Below are positions 16,214 to 24,441 of a DNA stretch of 64,000 nucleotides, piece by piece. The notes beneath the pieces were generated by a model that was not told the origin of the DNA, searched no databases, and was given only the letters and a program-made list of their open reading frames with translations. Numbering within the stretch: the first letter of the stretch is position 1; every line of letters starts with the position of its first letter. Source of the DNA: Alterisphingorhabdus sp051668705 (lineage in GTDB: Bacteria > Pseudomonadota > Alphaproteobacteria > Sphingomonadales > Sphingomonadaceae). Position numbers and translations under genes: made by a program. Location: contig NZ_CP196351.1 in NCBI RefSeq assembly GCF_051668705.1, forward strand, positions 2,232,001 through 2,296,000. Direction: 5' to 3'.

Positions 16214-17431
16214 ATGGACGATTTCAATATCCTAGGCTACGCGCCTGACATGGAATTGCTAGTGGACGGAGGAAAGAAACTTCTCTTCGCCATTGGCATT
16301 TATATCATCACAAAAATTATCGCTTCAATCGTCAAATGGGCATTTGCCAAGATGGTTGATCGCATTTCATTGTTGCAGGTTGACACTGGCTCAGGACAAA
16401 GCGTTGGCGTGTCGCTGGGTACTATTGTCGGATTGATTGTCTGGCTTTTTGGTTGGGTAGCTATTCTTACAGTGTTGGGCTTGGAAAGCGTAACCGAACC
16501 ACTTCAGGAATTGCTCGACACAGTCATGGGCTTTATTCCTAATATTGTTGGTGCTGGTGTGATCTTCTTCATCGGCTTGATCGTGGCGAAAATCGTCCGC
16601 GAACTGGTGGTGACCTTCATGCAGACCTTTAACCTCGATAAATGGGCCAATAAAGCAGGTGCCGAAGAAGTTACTGGCAATTCTGCGATCAGCTCAACCA
16701 TCGGAACAGTTGTCTATGTGCTGATCATCGTACCTGTTGCGATTGCGGCATTGCAGACATTGCAAATCTCATCAATTAGCGGCCCTGCCGTGACATTGCT
16801 GGAAACCATTTTGAGCTCTATCCCGCTCATCATTGGTGCTGCTCTGGTATTGGGCATTGCTTACTTTATCGCACGCTGGGTTGCTGATCTTCTGGAAGAA
16901 ATTCTGCCAGGTCTGGGTGTTGATAAATCAGTTGGCGCATTGGGCGTATTGCCAGCCGGAACGACTGTATCTGCTCTGGTTTCACGCGTTGTCATGGTTG
17001 CCATCATGCTGTTCGCAGCTATCGCAGCGACCCGCTTGCTCAACTTCCCTGAGCTGACAGCCATTTTGGACAATGTGCTGGAACTGGGTGGACGTGTTGT
17101 CTTTGGCGGTGTTGTGATCGCAGTTGGCTTCTTCATCGCCAATATGCTGGCAAACCTAATGGGTGGACAAAACCCAATGGCAGCCACCATCGTGCGCTAT
17201 GCAGCCCTGATCCTGTTCGCCTTTATGGGCCTTCAGTTCATGGGTGTTGGCGAAGAGATTGTACAAACCGCCTTCACGGCTCTGGTTGTCGCTCTTGGTG
17301 TTGCAGGTTCTCTAGCCTTTGGTTTGGGTGGACGTGACGCAGCAGCGAAGCAATTGGAAAAGATGCAAGGCGATGCACCGGTCAAAAAACCGGCTCCTCG
17401 CAAAACAGCTGCCAAGAAAGCTGCTGACTAA
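16214..17431 (+). CDS. MscS-like small-conductance channel family protein with conserved TM-helix repeats
   Basis: The 405-residue product is an inner-membrane protein with many hydrophobic helices and repeated DTVMGFIPNIVGAG- and ETILSSIPLIIGAA-like segments, the conserved TM-helix repeat found in MscS-like proteins. The final VGVAGSLAFGLGGRDAA segment matches the pore-lining helix of the channel family. The protein ends in a Lys/Ala/Pro tail of about 25 residues (VKKPAPRKTAAKKAAD). I chose the ATG at 16214 because GGGGAAAG at 16201-16208 is a good ribosome binding site; an in-frame ATG at 16199 lies upstream of it. A strong terminator follows. Codon use leans to GGT and CGT, suggesting high expression. 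Whether it gates mechanically is unproven. Confidence 0.83.
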   Translation: MDDFNILGYAPDMELLVDGGKKLLFAIGIYIITKIIASIVKWAFAKMVDRISLLQVDTGSGQSVGVSLGTIVGLIVWLFGWVAILTVLGLESVTEPLQELLDTVMGFIPNIVGAGVIFFIGLIVAKIVRELVVTFMQTFNLDKWANKAGAEEVTGNSAISSTIGTVVYVLIIVPVAIAALQTLQISSISGPAVTLLETILSSIPLIIGAALVLGIAYFIARWVADLLEEILPGLGVDKSVGALGVLPAGTTVSALVSRVVMVAIMLFAAIAATRLLNFPELTAILDNVLELGGRVVFGGVVIAVGFFIANMLANLMGGQNPMAATIVRYAALILFAFMGLQFMGVGEEIVQTAFTALVVALGVAGSLAFGLGGRDAAAKQLEKMQGDAPVKKPAPRKTAAKKAAD

Positions 17432-17460
17432 TCATCTGATCCAGCAATAGGCTGAACGTG

Positions 17461-17495
17461 AAAAGGCGGGCTGGAAACAGTCCGCCTTTTTCTTT
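17461..17495 (+). terminator. Rho-independent terminator after the MscS-like gene
   Basis: GGCGG-G-CTG pairs with CAG-T-CCGCC around a GAAA tetraloop, followed by TTTTTCTTT. The A run before the stem also pairs with the T run. It is a strong intrinsic terminator 30 bases after the stop codon. Confidence 0.92.
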
Positions 17496-17516
17496 GCCTT
17501 ACTCTTAGGCTTCTTC

Positions 17517-18404
17517 ATGCTATCACATGGCATGCGCAGATTTTCCAACTTTGCATGTATAGACTGGTCAGGGGCGGTCAGTGAACGGCCCAAAGGATTG
17601 GCGGTGGCAAACTGTGCGGCTGACGGGCCACCAGCGCTGATTTCACCACAACCACACTGGTCACGCAGCGACATTGGCAAATGGCTGTCACAGCTGGCAG
17701 CGGCAAAAACAGATATATTGGTCGGCATGGACCTTAGCTTCGGCTTTCCGTTTCTTGACCAAGGTTGCTATTTCCCTGAATGGTCTGAAACTCCCAATAA
17801 TGCACCGCAGCTATGGCAGTTGATCGATAGCATATGCAGTGATGATCCCTATCTTGCTGCGTCATCCTTCCTTCAGCACGAACAAGGTCGCCGTCACTTT
17901 CGCCACGCAAAAGGCGATATCGGAGACCTCTTTGCAGCTGGTATCGGGCGGCTACGTGTTGTTGAGCATCTTCAACGGCAGAGCAAACAGGCCAATAGCT
18001 GGAGTTGTTTTAATCTGGTGGGCGCAGGTCAGGTTGGCAAAAGCTCATTGACTGGTATGCGCCTGCTAAACAGGCTGAGAGGGCAGATTCCTATTTGGCC
18101 ATTTGACCCTGTGCCCGATAGCGGCCCGGTATTGGTAGAAATCTATACCAGCATCGCAGCGCGGGCAGCAGCCATCCCGGCAAACCGCAGCAAAGTGCGT
18201 GACCGTACATCCTTAATCGCGGCCTTGGAAAAGCTAGGATCACCCCCTCCAGCGCCGTTATCGCATTATGACGATCATAGCACTGATGTTTTGATGACAG
18301 CAGCATGGCTGCGTAACGCCGCAGAAAACCAAGATTTTTGGCAACCTGATGCTATGGATGAGAAAATAGCTGCAACCGAGGGCTGGACCTTTGGAATAAG
18401 ATAG
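17517..18404 (+). CDS. DUF429-like predicted RNase H-fold protein
   Basis: The 295-residue protein resembles the DUF429 family of predicted RNase H-like nucleases. An early acidic strand reads CIDWSGA (Asp16), a second reads GMDLSFGFP (Asp72), the middle has LVGAGQVG-x-SSLTGM, then IWPFDP and VEIY, and the C-terminus has YDDHSTDVLMTAAWL (Asp252, Asp253, Asp257) and EGWTFGI. This order of acidic residues suits a two-metal nuclease fold, but activity has not been shown for the family as far as I know. GAGQVGKS at 169-176 also fits a P-loop pattern, probably by chance. The start may instead be the ATG at 17532. tRNA-Thr follows 22 bases downstream. Confidence 0.72.
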   Translation: MLSHGMRRFSNFACIDWSGAVSERPKGLAVANCAADGPPALISPQPHWSRSDIGKWLSQLAAAKTDILVGMDLSFGFPFLDQGCYFPEWSETPNNAPQLWQLIDSICSDDPYLAASSFLQHEQGRRHFRHAKGDIGDLFAAGIGRLRVVEHLQRQSKQANSWSCFNLVGAGQVGKSSLTGMRLLNRLRGQIPIWPFDPVPDSGPVLVEIYTSIAARAAAIPANRSKVRDRTSLIAALEKLGSPPPAPLSHYDDHSTDVLMTAAWLRNAAENQDFWQPDAMDEKIAATEGWTFGIR

Positions 18405-18426
18405 CTATAGAGACCTCGTGATTCAG

Positions 18427-18502
18427 GCCGAATTAGCTCAGCTGGTAGAGCAACCGCCTTGTAAGCGGTAGGTCATCCGTTCGAGTCGGATATTCGGCAC
18501 CA
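18427..18502 (+). tRNA. tRNA-Thr (anticodon UGU), CCA encoded
   Basis: GCCGAAT at 18427-18433 pairs with ATTCGGC at 18492-18498, followed by A and an encoded CCA (18500-18502). The D arm GCTC-AGCTGGTA-GAGC, the anticodon stem-loop ACCGC-CTTGTAA-GCGGT and the T arm with GTTCGAGTC are all present. The anticodon TGT reads ACA threonine codons. It would be a substrate of the t6A pathway that includes the tsaB gene in this window. Confidence 0.97.
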
Positions 18503-18860
18503 CTTCTTGTTCACAGCAATTTCACTACATAGGCCCTTACGGCCTTGGCGCTTCTGATCACTTATTTGCGCCTATAAACTCTCTTTGTTCACACCCGATA
18601 TTTGGGCTGTGTTCCAGCCCGATATCACATCTGAAAACATTCAGATAAGCAGCGACTATATCGTCAATAAGCTAGGGTTTGCGGGGAATACAGCGTTGCA
18701 ATTATATCACTTGTCTGAACAAAGACGGGCAAAACCAAACATTACAATTGTCGGAAAATTTTTCACAACTTAGACACTAGAGAGTTAAATCTAAGGTCGC
18801 ATCAAAATATGCCAAACATACGGGCTACGCTATCCGTTAGGCATTTAGGAGAAGATATTT
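18503..18860 (+). other. Intergenic region before the TonB receptor; leader with hairpin
   Basis: No convincing gene is present in these 358 bases; a 62-codon ORF at 18585-18773 lacks a ribosome binding site and recognisable features. At 18597-18626 the sequence GATAT-tt-GGGCTG-tgttc-CAGCCC-g-ATATC forms a strong interrupted palindrome. AGGAGA at 18847-18852 is the ribosome binding site of the receptor. GGCGC at 18547 and GCGCC at 18568 form a weaker stem just after the tRNA. The region probably holds the receptor promoter and control elements. Confidence 0.55.
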
Positions 18861-21485
18861 ATGAGAATTGCAAACCACTTCACCAAGTCACTATTGGCTT
18901 CTTCAGTAGGCCTAGGTGCATTGTGCATGAGCGGAACCGCCTGGGCGCAGCAATCAACAGATACGGCTCCCCAAGCCCAAGATGATGCAGATGATGGTTT
19001 CGACGATAATTTCGACGATAATGTTATTATCGTGACTGCGTCCAAACGTGAAACAACATTGCAAGAGCTGCCGGTTTCCGTTTCTGTGACAAGTGGCGAC
19101 ACCATTGAGCAAGCCCAGATCCGCGACATTCTTGACTTGCAGACAGTTGCTCCATCACTGCGGGTTAGCCAGCTGCAAAGTTCTACCAACACCACATTCA
19201 TTATTCGTGGCTTTGGTAACGGCGCAAACAATATCGGCGTTGAACCATCTGTCGGTGTTTTCATCGATGGCGTATTCCGTTCACGCTCCGCTGGTCAAAT
19301 TGGTGACCTTGCCAATGTTGCCCGCGTTGAGGTTCTGCGTGGTCCACAATCGACATTGTTCGGCAAAAACGCCTCTGCTGGTGTTATCAGTGTTGTTACA
19401 CGTGAGCCTCAATTTGAGTTTGGTGGCAGCGTTGAAGCAACCTATGGTAACTTCAACCAAGTGGTTTTGAAGGCCGATATTACTGGCCCAATCACTGACA
19501 CTTTGGCATTTTCTGTTGATGGCGGTTATAACCGTCGTGATGGTTTCTTCGACATTGTAAACCTTGATGAAGAAATCAATGATCGTGACCGTTTTAACGC
19601 ACGTGGCCAATTGCTGTTTGAACCAAATGATGATTTGAAATTCCGCTTTATCGCTGACTATTCACGTCTTGATGAAGTTTGCTGCTTTGCTGGTAACCTT
19701 GTTGCAGGCCCAACAGTCCCTGCACTTGCAGCCGTAAACGGCGGCCAACCTGCTTTGGATGCGGAGAATCTGTTTGCCGGCAATGCCTTTAGCAATATCG
19801 TTCCAGAGAACGTTGTTGAGAGCTATGGCGCATCATTGCAGAGTGATTGGTCAACTGGCGCAATTAACGTCACCTCGATTACCTCCTATCGTCGTCTTGA
19901 GGCTTTTGAGCAGAACGATATTGACTTCTCTGCTGCAGATGTCGCTAATGAAATTGCCGATCAGACAATTGAAACATTCACCTCTGAGCTTCGGATCGCA
20001 TCCGACTTTGACGGTCCTTTCAACTTCCTGCTGGGTGGTTTCTATTTCGATGAAGATATTAGCGAAACCAGTCAAATTACCACGGGCGAAGATATTCGGA
20101 CATTCTTCGAATTGCTCACACCGACTGGTCCTGGCACATTTGGCGGTGTTGAAGCGGCCCTTGGTCTAACCCCTGGCAGCATCTTTACTGGTGGATTGAC
20201 AGACGAAGCCTTCTCTTTGAACAACAGATCTTTCTCCATCTTTGGTACTGTTGATTTTGAAGTCACCGATCGCCTTACCTTAAGCGCTGGTTTCAACTAT
20301 ACTGATGATGAAAAAGACTTTGCCATCAACATTACGGCTTTGGACTCACTGGCCAATATCAATTTGGTGGATGCGGTCATTGTTGGTCAGTTGATCCCAT
20401 TTTTGGGGGCAGATGCAACCAACCCAGCGGCTATCGCAGCATTCGCAGCTGATCCGGCAACGGCTCCTATCTTTGGCGCCATCTCCGCAGCAGCAACCGA
20501 TCCGACGCAAAACCCACTGCTTGGCTTGCAACCATTCCAGTTCCAGCCACCATTTGTAAATGTGCCAAACTCTGTTGAGAATGCACGCACAAGTGATACA
20601 GACCTGTCATATACGCTTCGTGCCAGCTATGAAGTAACGGACAATATTAACGTCTATGTGACCTATGCAACTGGTTTCAAAGCATCATCAATCAACCTGT
20701 CGCGGGACTCACGGCCTACTGCGGCTGACTTCACACCGGGGCCATTTGGCAGCACCATCTTGGCGCCGCCTTCCAATATTTTGAATGCTGGTTTGGCTGT
20801 TCCCAACCTTGGCACTGGTGGCCGGATTGCTGGTCCAGAAGATGCTGAAGTCTATGAAGCTGGTCTAAAAGCCCAGTTTGATCGTGTTGGCTTTAACGTC
20901 GCTGTTTTCGAGCAGATTCTTGACGGCTTCCAAAGCAACATCTTCACCGGAACAGGCTTTGCCCTTAACAATGCGGGCGAACAAACAACATTTGGTATCG
21001 AGTTTGACACCACCGTCAATCCGGTTGATCCATTGGTGCTGACATTGGCGCTGACATATCTGGACGCCAATTTTGACAGCTTTGTAGGCTCTCCGGTTGG
21101 TGACTTGAGCGGCGAGCAAGTAGGCGGCGTGTCGCCTATCTCACTGGCAACTTCTGCAACCTACACGCATGAATTTGGCAGCGGCGCACAGCTCATTGGC
21201 CGTGTTGACTATAGCTATGAAAGCAATGTTGCCATTAACAATGGTTTGCCGACCTTCAACGCAGCACTGGGCAACACACAGCTGTTCCGTCGTGAAGTTA
21301 ATCTGGTCAACGGTGCCATTACTTTGCGTCTAGAAAATGGCCTAGAATTCAGTGCATTTGCCCGCAACCTGCTTGATGAGCGTTTCATTACCACTGTCTT
21401 TGATGGTGTGGCGCAGGCAGGAACAGTGTCTGGTTATCCGAACGCACCGCGTACATATGGCGGTACCATCCGGTTCAAATTCTAA
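18861..21485 (+). CDS. TonB-dependent outer-membrane receptor
   Basis: The 874-residue product has a signal peptide (cleavage after AWA at about residue 29), a short acidic linker, a plug domain (about 52-165, from VTASKRETTLQELPVSVSV through DGVFRSRS and RVEVLRGPQSTLFGKNASAG) and a 22-strand beta-barrel ending in IRFKF with the expected terminal Phe. It takes up a scarce ligand across the outer membrane using TonB energy. The barrel has an Ala/Pro/Thr-rich insertion at about 514-560, probably an extracellular loop. No transporter or hydrolase gene is adjacent, so the ligand is unknown. Arg is coded mainly by CGT and Gly by GGT, unlike most neighbours, hinting at high expression. AGGAGA precedes the ATG and a strong terminator follows. 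Confidence 0.93.
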   Translation: MRIANHFTKSLLASSVGLGALCMSGTAWAQQSTDTAPQAQDDADDGFDDNFDDNVIIVTASKRETTLQELPVSVSVTSGDTIEQAQIRDILDLQTVAPSLRVSQLQSSTNTTFIIRGFGNGANNIGVEPSVGVFIDGVFRSRSAGQIGDLANVARVEVLRGPQSTLFGKNASAGVISVVTREPQFEFGGSVEATYGNFNQVVLKADITGPITDTLAFSVDGGYNRRDGFFDIVNLDEEINDRDRFNARGQLLFEPNDDLKFRFIADYSRLDEVCCFAGNLVAGPTVPALAAVNGGQPALDAENLFAGNAFSNIVPENVVESYGASLQSDWSTGAINVTSITSYRRLEAFEQNDIDFSAADVANEIADQTIETFTSELRIASDFDGPFNFLLGGFYFDEDISETSQITTGEDIRTFFELLTPTGPGTFGGVEAALGLTPGSIFTGGLTDEAFSLNNRSFSIFGTVDFEVTDRLTLSAGFNYTDDEKDFAINITALDSLANINLVDAVIVGQLIPFLGADATNPAAIAAFAADPATAPIFGAISAAATDPTQNPLLGLQPFQFQPPFVNVPNSVENARTSDTDLSYTLRASYEVTDNINVYVTYATGFKASSINLSRDSRPTAADFTPGPFGSTILAPPSNILNAGLAVPNLGTGGRIAGPEDAEVYEAGLKAQFDRVGFNVAVFEQILDGFQSNIFTGTGFALNNAGEQTTFGIEFDTTVNPVDPLVLTLALTYLDANFDSFVGSPVGDLSGEQVGGVSPISLATSATYTHEFGSGAQLIGRVDYSYESNVAINNGLPTFNAALGNTQLFRREVNLVNGAITLRLENGLEFSAFARNLLDERFITTVFDGVAQAGTVSGYPNAPRTYGGTIRFKF

Positions 21486-21506
21486 TTGCTGGATTATTGA
21501 TAAAGA

Positions 21507-21536
21507 AAAGGGGGTCATTTCTGGCCCCCTTTTTTG
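21507..21536 (+). terminator. Rho-independent terminator after the TonB receptor gene
   Basis: GGGGG-TCA at 21510-21517 pairs with TGG-CCCCC around a short T-rich loop, followed by TTTTTTG. It sits 25 bases after the stop and is a clear intrinsic terminator. Confidence 0.92.
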
Positions 21537-21554
21537 TCTTATATACTATAGTGC

Positions 21555-22088
21555 TCAGGCGGCTCGAAGGTTGAGATGCCGATCCAATGTCATAGAATAG
21601 TTTATAGATTGGGATGCATCGCCCCGGCCTGCACTATAGCGCATCTCTGCGCCCTGTTTTTGAAAGCCAAGCTTTTCTATGACCCTGCCAGAGGCCGGAT
21701 TATCAGCGAAGTGACTGCACAATAGCTGCGTATGTCCAATTATCGCAGCAATCTCAATAACTGCCCTAGCAGCCTCTGTGGCGAAACCTTGCCCCCAATA
21801 TTCACGCGCGATCCAGTAACCCAGTTCAGCTTTGCCCTCAAACTCACCCAAGCCGCAGCTTCCAATAAGCCGCGATCCATCTTGGCTTGGCAATGTTAAG
21901 AAAAAACTGGGGTACATCGGGTCTTGTGGCCGCGATGCGAATTCACGCGCTGACTCTGGCGTATAAGGCCATGGAGCAGAGGCCAGATTGCAAACTATGC
22001 CCTCATCATTGATGACACGAAATAGCTCAACCCAATCTTCGGGCCAGCCAGGTCTTAATAATAATCTTGCTGTACGGGTGAACATCAT
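21555..22088 (-). CDS. GNAT N-acetyltransferase, RimJ/RimL type
   Basis: The 177-residue protein starts FTRTARLLLRPGWPEDW, typical of the RimJ/RimL-like acetyltransferase_3 family, and has the acetyl-CoA motif EYWGQGFATEAARAV in the middle, then CSHFADNPASGRVIEKLGFQKQGA. Such enzymes acetylate ribosomal protein N-termini, small molecules or antibiotics; the substrate here cannot be assigned. The reading frame extends to an ATG at 22097, but homologues begin with MF, and GGAATGG lies better before the ATGATG at 22088-22083, so I chose 22088. It is convergent with the TonB receptor and reads in the same direction as rplU-rpmA. Confidence 0.85.
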   Translation of the reverse strand: MMFTRTARLLLRPGWPEDWVELFRVINDEGIVCNLASAPWPYTPESAREFASRPQDPMYPSFFLTLPSQDGSRLIGSCGLGEFEGKAELGYWIAREYWGQGFATEAARAVIEIAAIIGHTQLLCSHFADNPASGRVIEKLGFQKQGAEMRYSAGRGDASQSINYSMTLDRHLNLRAA

Positions 22089-22158
22089 ACATTCCATTCC
22101 TGCACTGACATGCGTGCCCTGAGCCTAAAAGGTGACATCAGCAGGTCAATATTATGAC

Positions 22159-22195
22159 AGGAAAAGAAAAAGGGAGCTGGGGTGACCCGCTCCCT
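22159..22195 (-). terminator. Rho-independent terminator of the rplU-rpmA operon
   Basis: On the minus strand AGGGAGC (22195-22189) pairs with GCTCCCT (22177-22171), followed directly by TTTTCTTTTCC. It lies about 70 bases after the rpmA stop. A second perfect stem, GGGTCATCC with GGATGACCC at 22224-22247, lies between it and the gene. Confidence 0.9.
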
Positions 22196-22263
22196 GTCTT
22201 TGGTTTGCTTAAAAAGCTAGCCCGGGTCATCCCTTGATGGATGACCCTATTGGAATCATCCGA

Positions 22264-22533
22264 TTATTCGGCGGCTTCCGCCATCACGTCCACTGACACA
22301 TATTTTCGCGCCAGCTTGCCCGCGTGGAAGCGTACTCGGCCACCAGTCAGAGCAAAAAGGGTGTGATCTTTACCCATACCAACATTCGCACCCGGATACA
22401 CTTTCGTGCCGCGCTGGCGAATAATGATGTTGCCGCCTACTACAGCTTCACCACCAAATTTCTTTACGCCCAGACGGCGGCCAGCTGAATCACGACCATT
22501 ACGTGACGAACCGCCTGCTTTCTTATGTGCCAT
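22264..22533 (-). CDS. rpmA: 50S ribosomal protein L27
   Basis: The 89-residue product begins MAHKKAGGSSRNGRDSAGRR, the standard bacterial L27 N-terminus without the cleavable extension of Firmicutes, so it can reach directly toward the peptidyl transferase centre. The body (GGNIIIRQRGTKVYPGANVGMGKDHTLFAL) is fully conserved. It follows rplU by 43 bases in the usual rplU-rpmA order, with a good purine-rich ribosome binding site, and is closed by a strong terminator. Identification is certain. Confidence 0.98.
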   Translation of the reverse strand: MAHKKAGGSSRNGRDSAGRRLGVKKFGGEAVVGGNIIIRQRGTKVYPGANVGMGKDHTLFALTGGRVRFHAGKLARKYVSVDVMAEAAE

Positions 22534-22576
22534 CTCAATCGCTCCTTAAATGCCCATTACGGCATCAATATTCTGT

Positions 22577-23062
22577 TTAGTCTTCAATCTTTTTTGCTGC
22601 AGCTTTTTTAGCTGGTGCTTTTTTAGCAGGCGCCTTTTTCGCAGCTGGCTTTGCTGCTGCTTTAGCTGCAGGCTTTTTGGCCGGTGCCGGTTTCTCAGCC
22701 GCTGCTTCAGCTTTTTCAGCTTCAGGCTTTTTGGCCGCTGCTTTTTTCGGAGCAGCTTTCTTTTCAGCGCCAATACCCGTAATTTTCAAAACGGTCTGAT
22801 ATTGGCGGTGGCCTTGCTTACGGCGATAATTATGACGACGACGCTTTTTGAAAACGACGATCTTTTCACCGCGATCTTGCGCAATAATTTCGGCAGAAAC
22901 GGTGAGGCCTTTGGTATCTTTTACATCACCGCCATCACCAGCAAGCAGGACATCGTCCAGCGTAATGGTGTCACCAGCTTCTCCAGCCAGTTTTTCGACC
23001 GCAATTTTGTCTCCGGCTGCAACGCGATACTGTTTGCCGCCTGTGCGCACGATAGCGAACAT
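22577..23062 (-). CDS. rplU: 50S ribosomal protein L21 with Ala/Lys/Pro-rich C-terminal extension
   Basis: Residues 1-100 are a normal bacterial L21 (MFAIVRTGGKQYRV opening and KKRRRHNYRRKQGHRQ near 80-95), which binds 23S rRNA and L20. The remaining 60 or so residues are an Ala/Lys/Pro/Glu low-complexity tail (AKKAPAKKAPAKKAAAKK-like), resembling histone H1-type tails. Extended L21 proteins are known in sphingomonads, but this doubles the usual 103-residue length by half. The ATG at 23062 is chosen over one at 23074 because MFAIVRTGG is the conserved start and GAGAG precedes it. It is first in the rplU-rpmA operon and divergent from a lipoprotein gene. Confidence 0.97.
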   Translation of the reverse strand: MFAIVRTGGKQYRVAAGDKIAVEKLAGEAGDTITLDDVLLAGDGGDVKDTKGLTVSAEIIAQDRGEKIVVFKKRRRHNYRRKQGHRQYQTVLKITGIGAEKKAAPKKAAAKKPEAEKAEAAAEKPAPAKKPAAKAAAKPAAKKAPAKKAPAKKAAAKKIED

Positions 23063-23144
23063 GGGATCTCTCATCTTGTCTAATCAGTTAACCGGCGCGC
23101 AGCCTGAAGGCCGCAAAGCAAATGCCCTGCCGGATGAACGTGGT

Positions 23145-23173
23145 CCGTTAAGCCAAACCAGCTAGGCTGTCAA
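23145..23173 (-). promoter_or_regulatory. Candidate sigma-70 promoter for rplU-rpmA
   Basis: On the minus strand a perfect TTGACA (23173-23168) is followed after 17 bases by TAACGG (23150-23145). The -35 element and spacing are ideal, and the -10 is poor. The implied leader before rplU is about 75 bases. Confidence 0.4.
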
Positions 23174-23290
23174 CCATGCTGTGCCTGATTAGCAAGAATT
23201 TTAGGGCTTATGAACGCTGTATTTGGCATCGTAGCTTTGCCTGCAAACTGGGCATTGTTGCTACAATATCTATAGTGTATCGCCAACAAC

Positions 23291-23878
23291 ATGATACGTC
23301 TCTTTCCATCTAATAATTGGTCAGAAGCCGCACAATCGCGCCTTCTTCCATGCTTCACTATGACAATGGCAATGGTGTTGCTTACTGGCTGCGCCGCGCA
23401 AACAGGCGACTTTCCGACCATTGCCAAGCGCCCGATTGAAAGCCTGCCGGTTGATGATCAACCGGATATGGAGCGGATAGCCGCGCGCAATGCGGTGCCA
23501 AATGTAGCGCTCGATTCACAGACACGCACCATCATCGCGAATCAGGTTGAACTGTCTCGGCAATCCAGCAAGGCTTTTGAGCAGGCTTTGCCCAATGCAA
23601 GAACCAGCGTTGCCGCCACAGGCCCTGCTGCAAAAGGCAGCGAATCATGGGCCAAGGCGCAAACCCGATTGTCCGAGCTTATCGTGCTGCGCAACAGGAC
23701 TGCTGCAACCCTCGTCATTATTGACACAATGATTATTGATGCGCAGCGTAATGCGATGGCGGAAGACCTGATGGTTGATCTATCACCGATGTTCGCAGCG
23801 CAAAAAGAGATTTCAGCCATGGTCGATGCACAAGATGGTGAGCTGACTGCTCTTAATCAGCAACTGGGCGGCAATTAA
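23291..23878 (+). CDS. Putative lipoprotein of unknown function
   Basis: The 195-residue product has a hydrophobic N-terminal stretch ending in LLTGC, so Cys34 is the likely lipidation site and the mature protein is anchored in the envelope. The mature part is alpha-helical and polar (residues 35-195), with no enzyme motif that I recognise; TGDFPTIAKRPIE right after the lipobox looks like a conserved element of a sphingomonad-type family. A shorter start at 23360 would leave only ten residues before the Cys and is less likely. It is divergent from rplU-rpmA, with about 230 bases between the starts, and convergent with the ProX-like gene. Confidence 0.72.
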   Translation: MIRLFPSNNWSEAAQSRLLPCFTMTMAMVLLTGCAAQTGDFPTIAKRPIESLPVDDQPDMERIAARNAVPNVALDSQTRTIIANQVELSRQSSKAFEQALPNARTSVAATGPAAKGSESWAKAQTRLSELIVLRNRTAATLVIIDTMIIDAQRNAMAEDLMVDLSPMFAAQKEISAMVDAQDGELTALNQQLGGN

Positions 23879-23903
23879 CTATTGAGCCAGCCCAATTCCA
23901 AAT

Positions 23904-24416
23904 TCAGCCATTTTCGGCTTTTGCTGGAACGGGAATGATAAGCGGTGAATGTCCCCAATGCGCCAAGATTCGCACCAGAGCCAGTCCTGAAAGGCTGATC
24001 GTTGCAGTATTGCGCAATGGGTGAATATTGACCCTTGGCTGCGCTGTCAGAATTTCATCCAGCACCACTTGCACCTTGCCGCCACTGTCATTCATCGCCG
24101 CGAGCGGTGTCACAGAACCGGGTGTCACACCCAATAATGCCTTCATTTCCTCTGCGCTGGCAAAGCTAAACCGTTTTGCCATCATGATTTTGCGCAGACC
24201 ATTAAGGTCAACGCGCTTATGCGCAGGCACTGTGACCAGAGAGAAGATGCCATCTGCATCTTTTAAGAAAAGGTTCTTGGTCGCCACTCCCGCGATGTTT
24301 TTCTCAATCTGGCTGCTTTCTAGCACCGTAAAAACCGCTGGGTGATCGACCTGTTCAAATCTGATACCCAACGAATCCAAATCATTATGGAGGCGTGTTT
24401 CCTGATCGCTCAACAC
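23904..24416 (-). CDS. ProX/YbaK family aminoacyl-tRNA deacylase (ProXp-ala/PrdX type)
   Basis: The 170-residue protein belongs to the YbaK/ProRS-associated domain superfamily, which clears mischarged tRNAs in trans. Features are KNLFLKD at 47-53 (the catalytic-type lysine in this family), GVTPGSVTP at 96-104 and HPLRNTATI at 132-140, which place it in the PrdX/ProXp-ala branch that hydrolyses Ala-tRNA-Pro. It complements prolyl-tRNA synthetases that lack their own editing domain, as in most alphaproteobacteria. It reads in the same direction as the VOC gene upstream with a 25-base gap. The family is firm; substrate preference is inferred from motifs. Confidence 0.87.
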   Translation of the reverse strand: MLSDQETRLHNDLDSLGIRFEQVDHPAVFTVLESSQIEKNIAGVATKNLFLKDADGIFSLVTVPAHKRVDLNGLRKIMMAKRFSFASAEEMKALLGVTPGSVTPLAAMNDSGGKVQVVLDEILTAQPRVNIHPLRNTATISLSGLALVRILAHWGHSPLIIPVPAKAENG

Positions 24417-24441
24417 ACGCCCCCTAGTATAATGTGGCTAG

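Noticed and set aside
18022..18045. P-loop GAGQVGKS as evidence for an ATPase or GTPase
   Set aside because: It lies in a segment that fits the DUF429 pattern, and no Walker B or other nucleotide-binding motif follows.
18585..18773. 62-codon ORF between tRNA-Thr and the TonB receptor
   Set aside because: No ribosome binding site, no recognisable feature, and it runs through the strong palindrome at 18597-18626.
22546..22773. Lys/Gln/Leu-rich ORF on the minus strand
   Set aside because: It is an alternative frame of the low-complexity tail of rplU.
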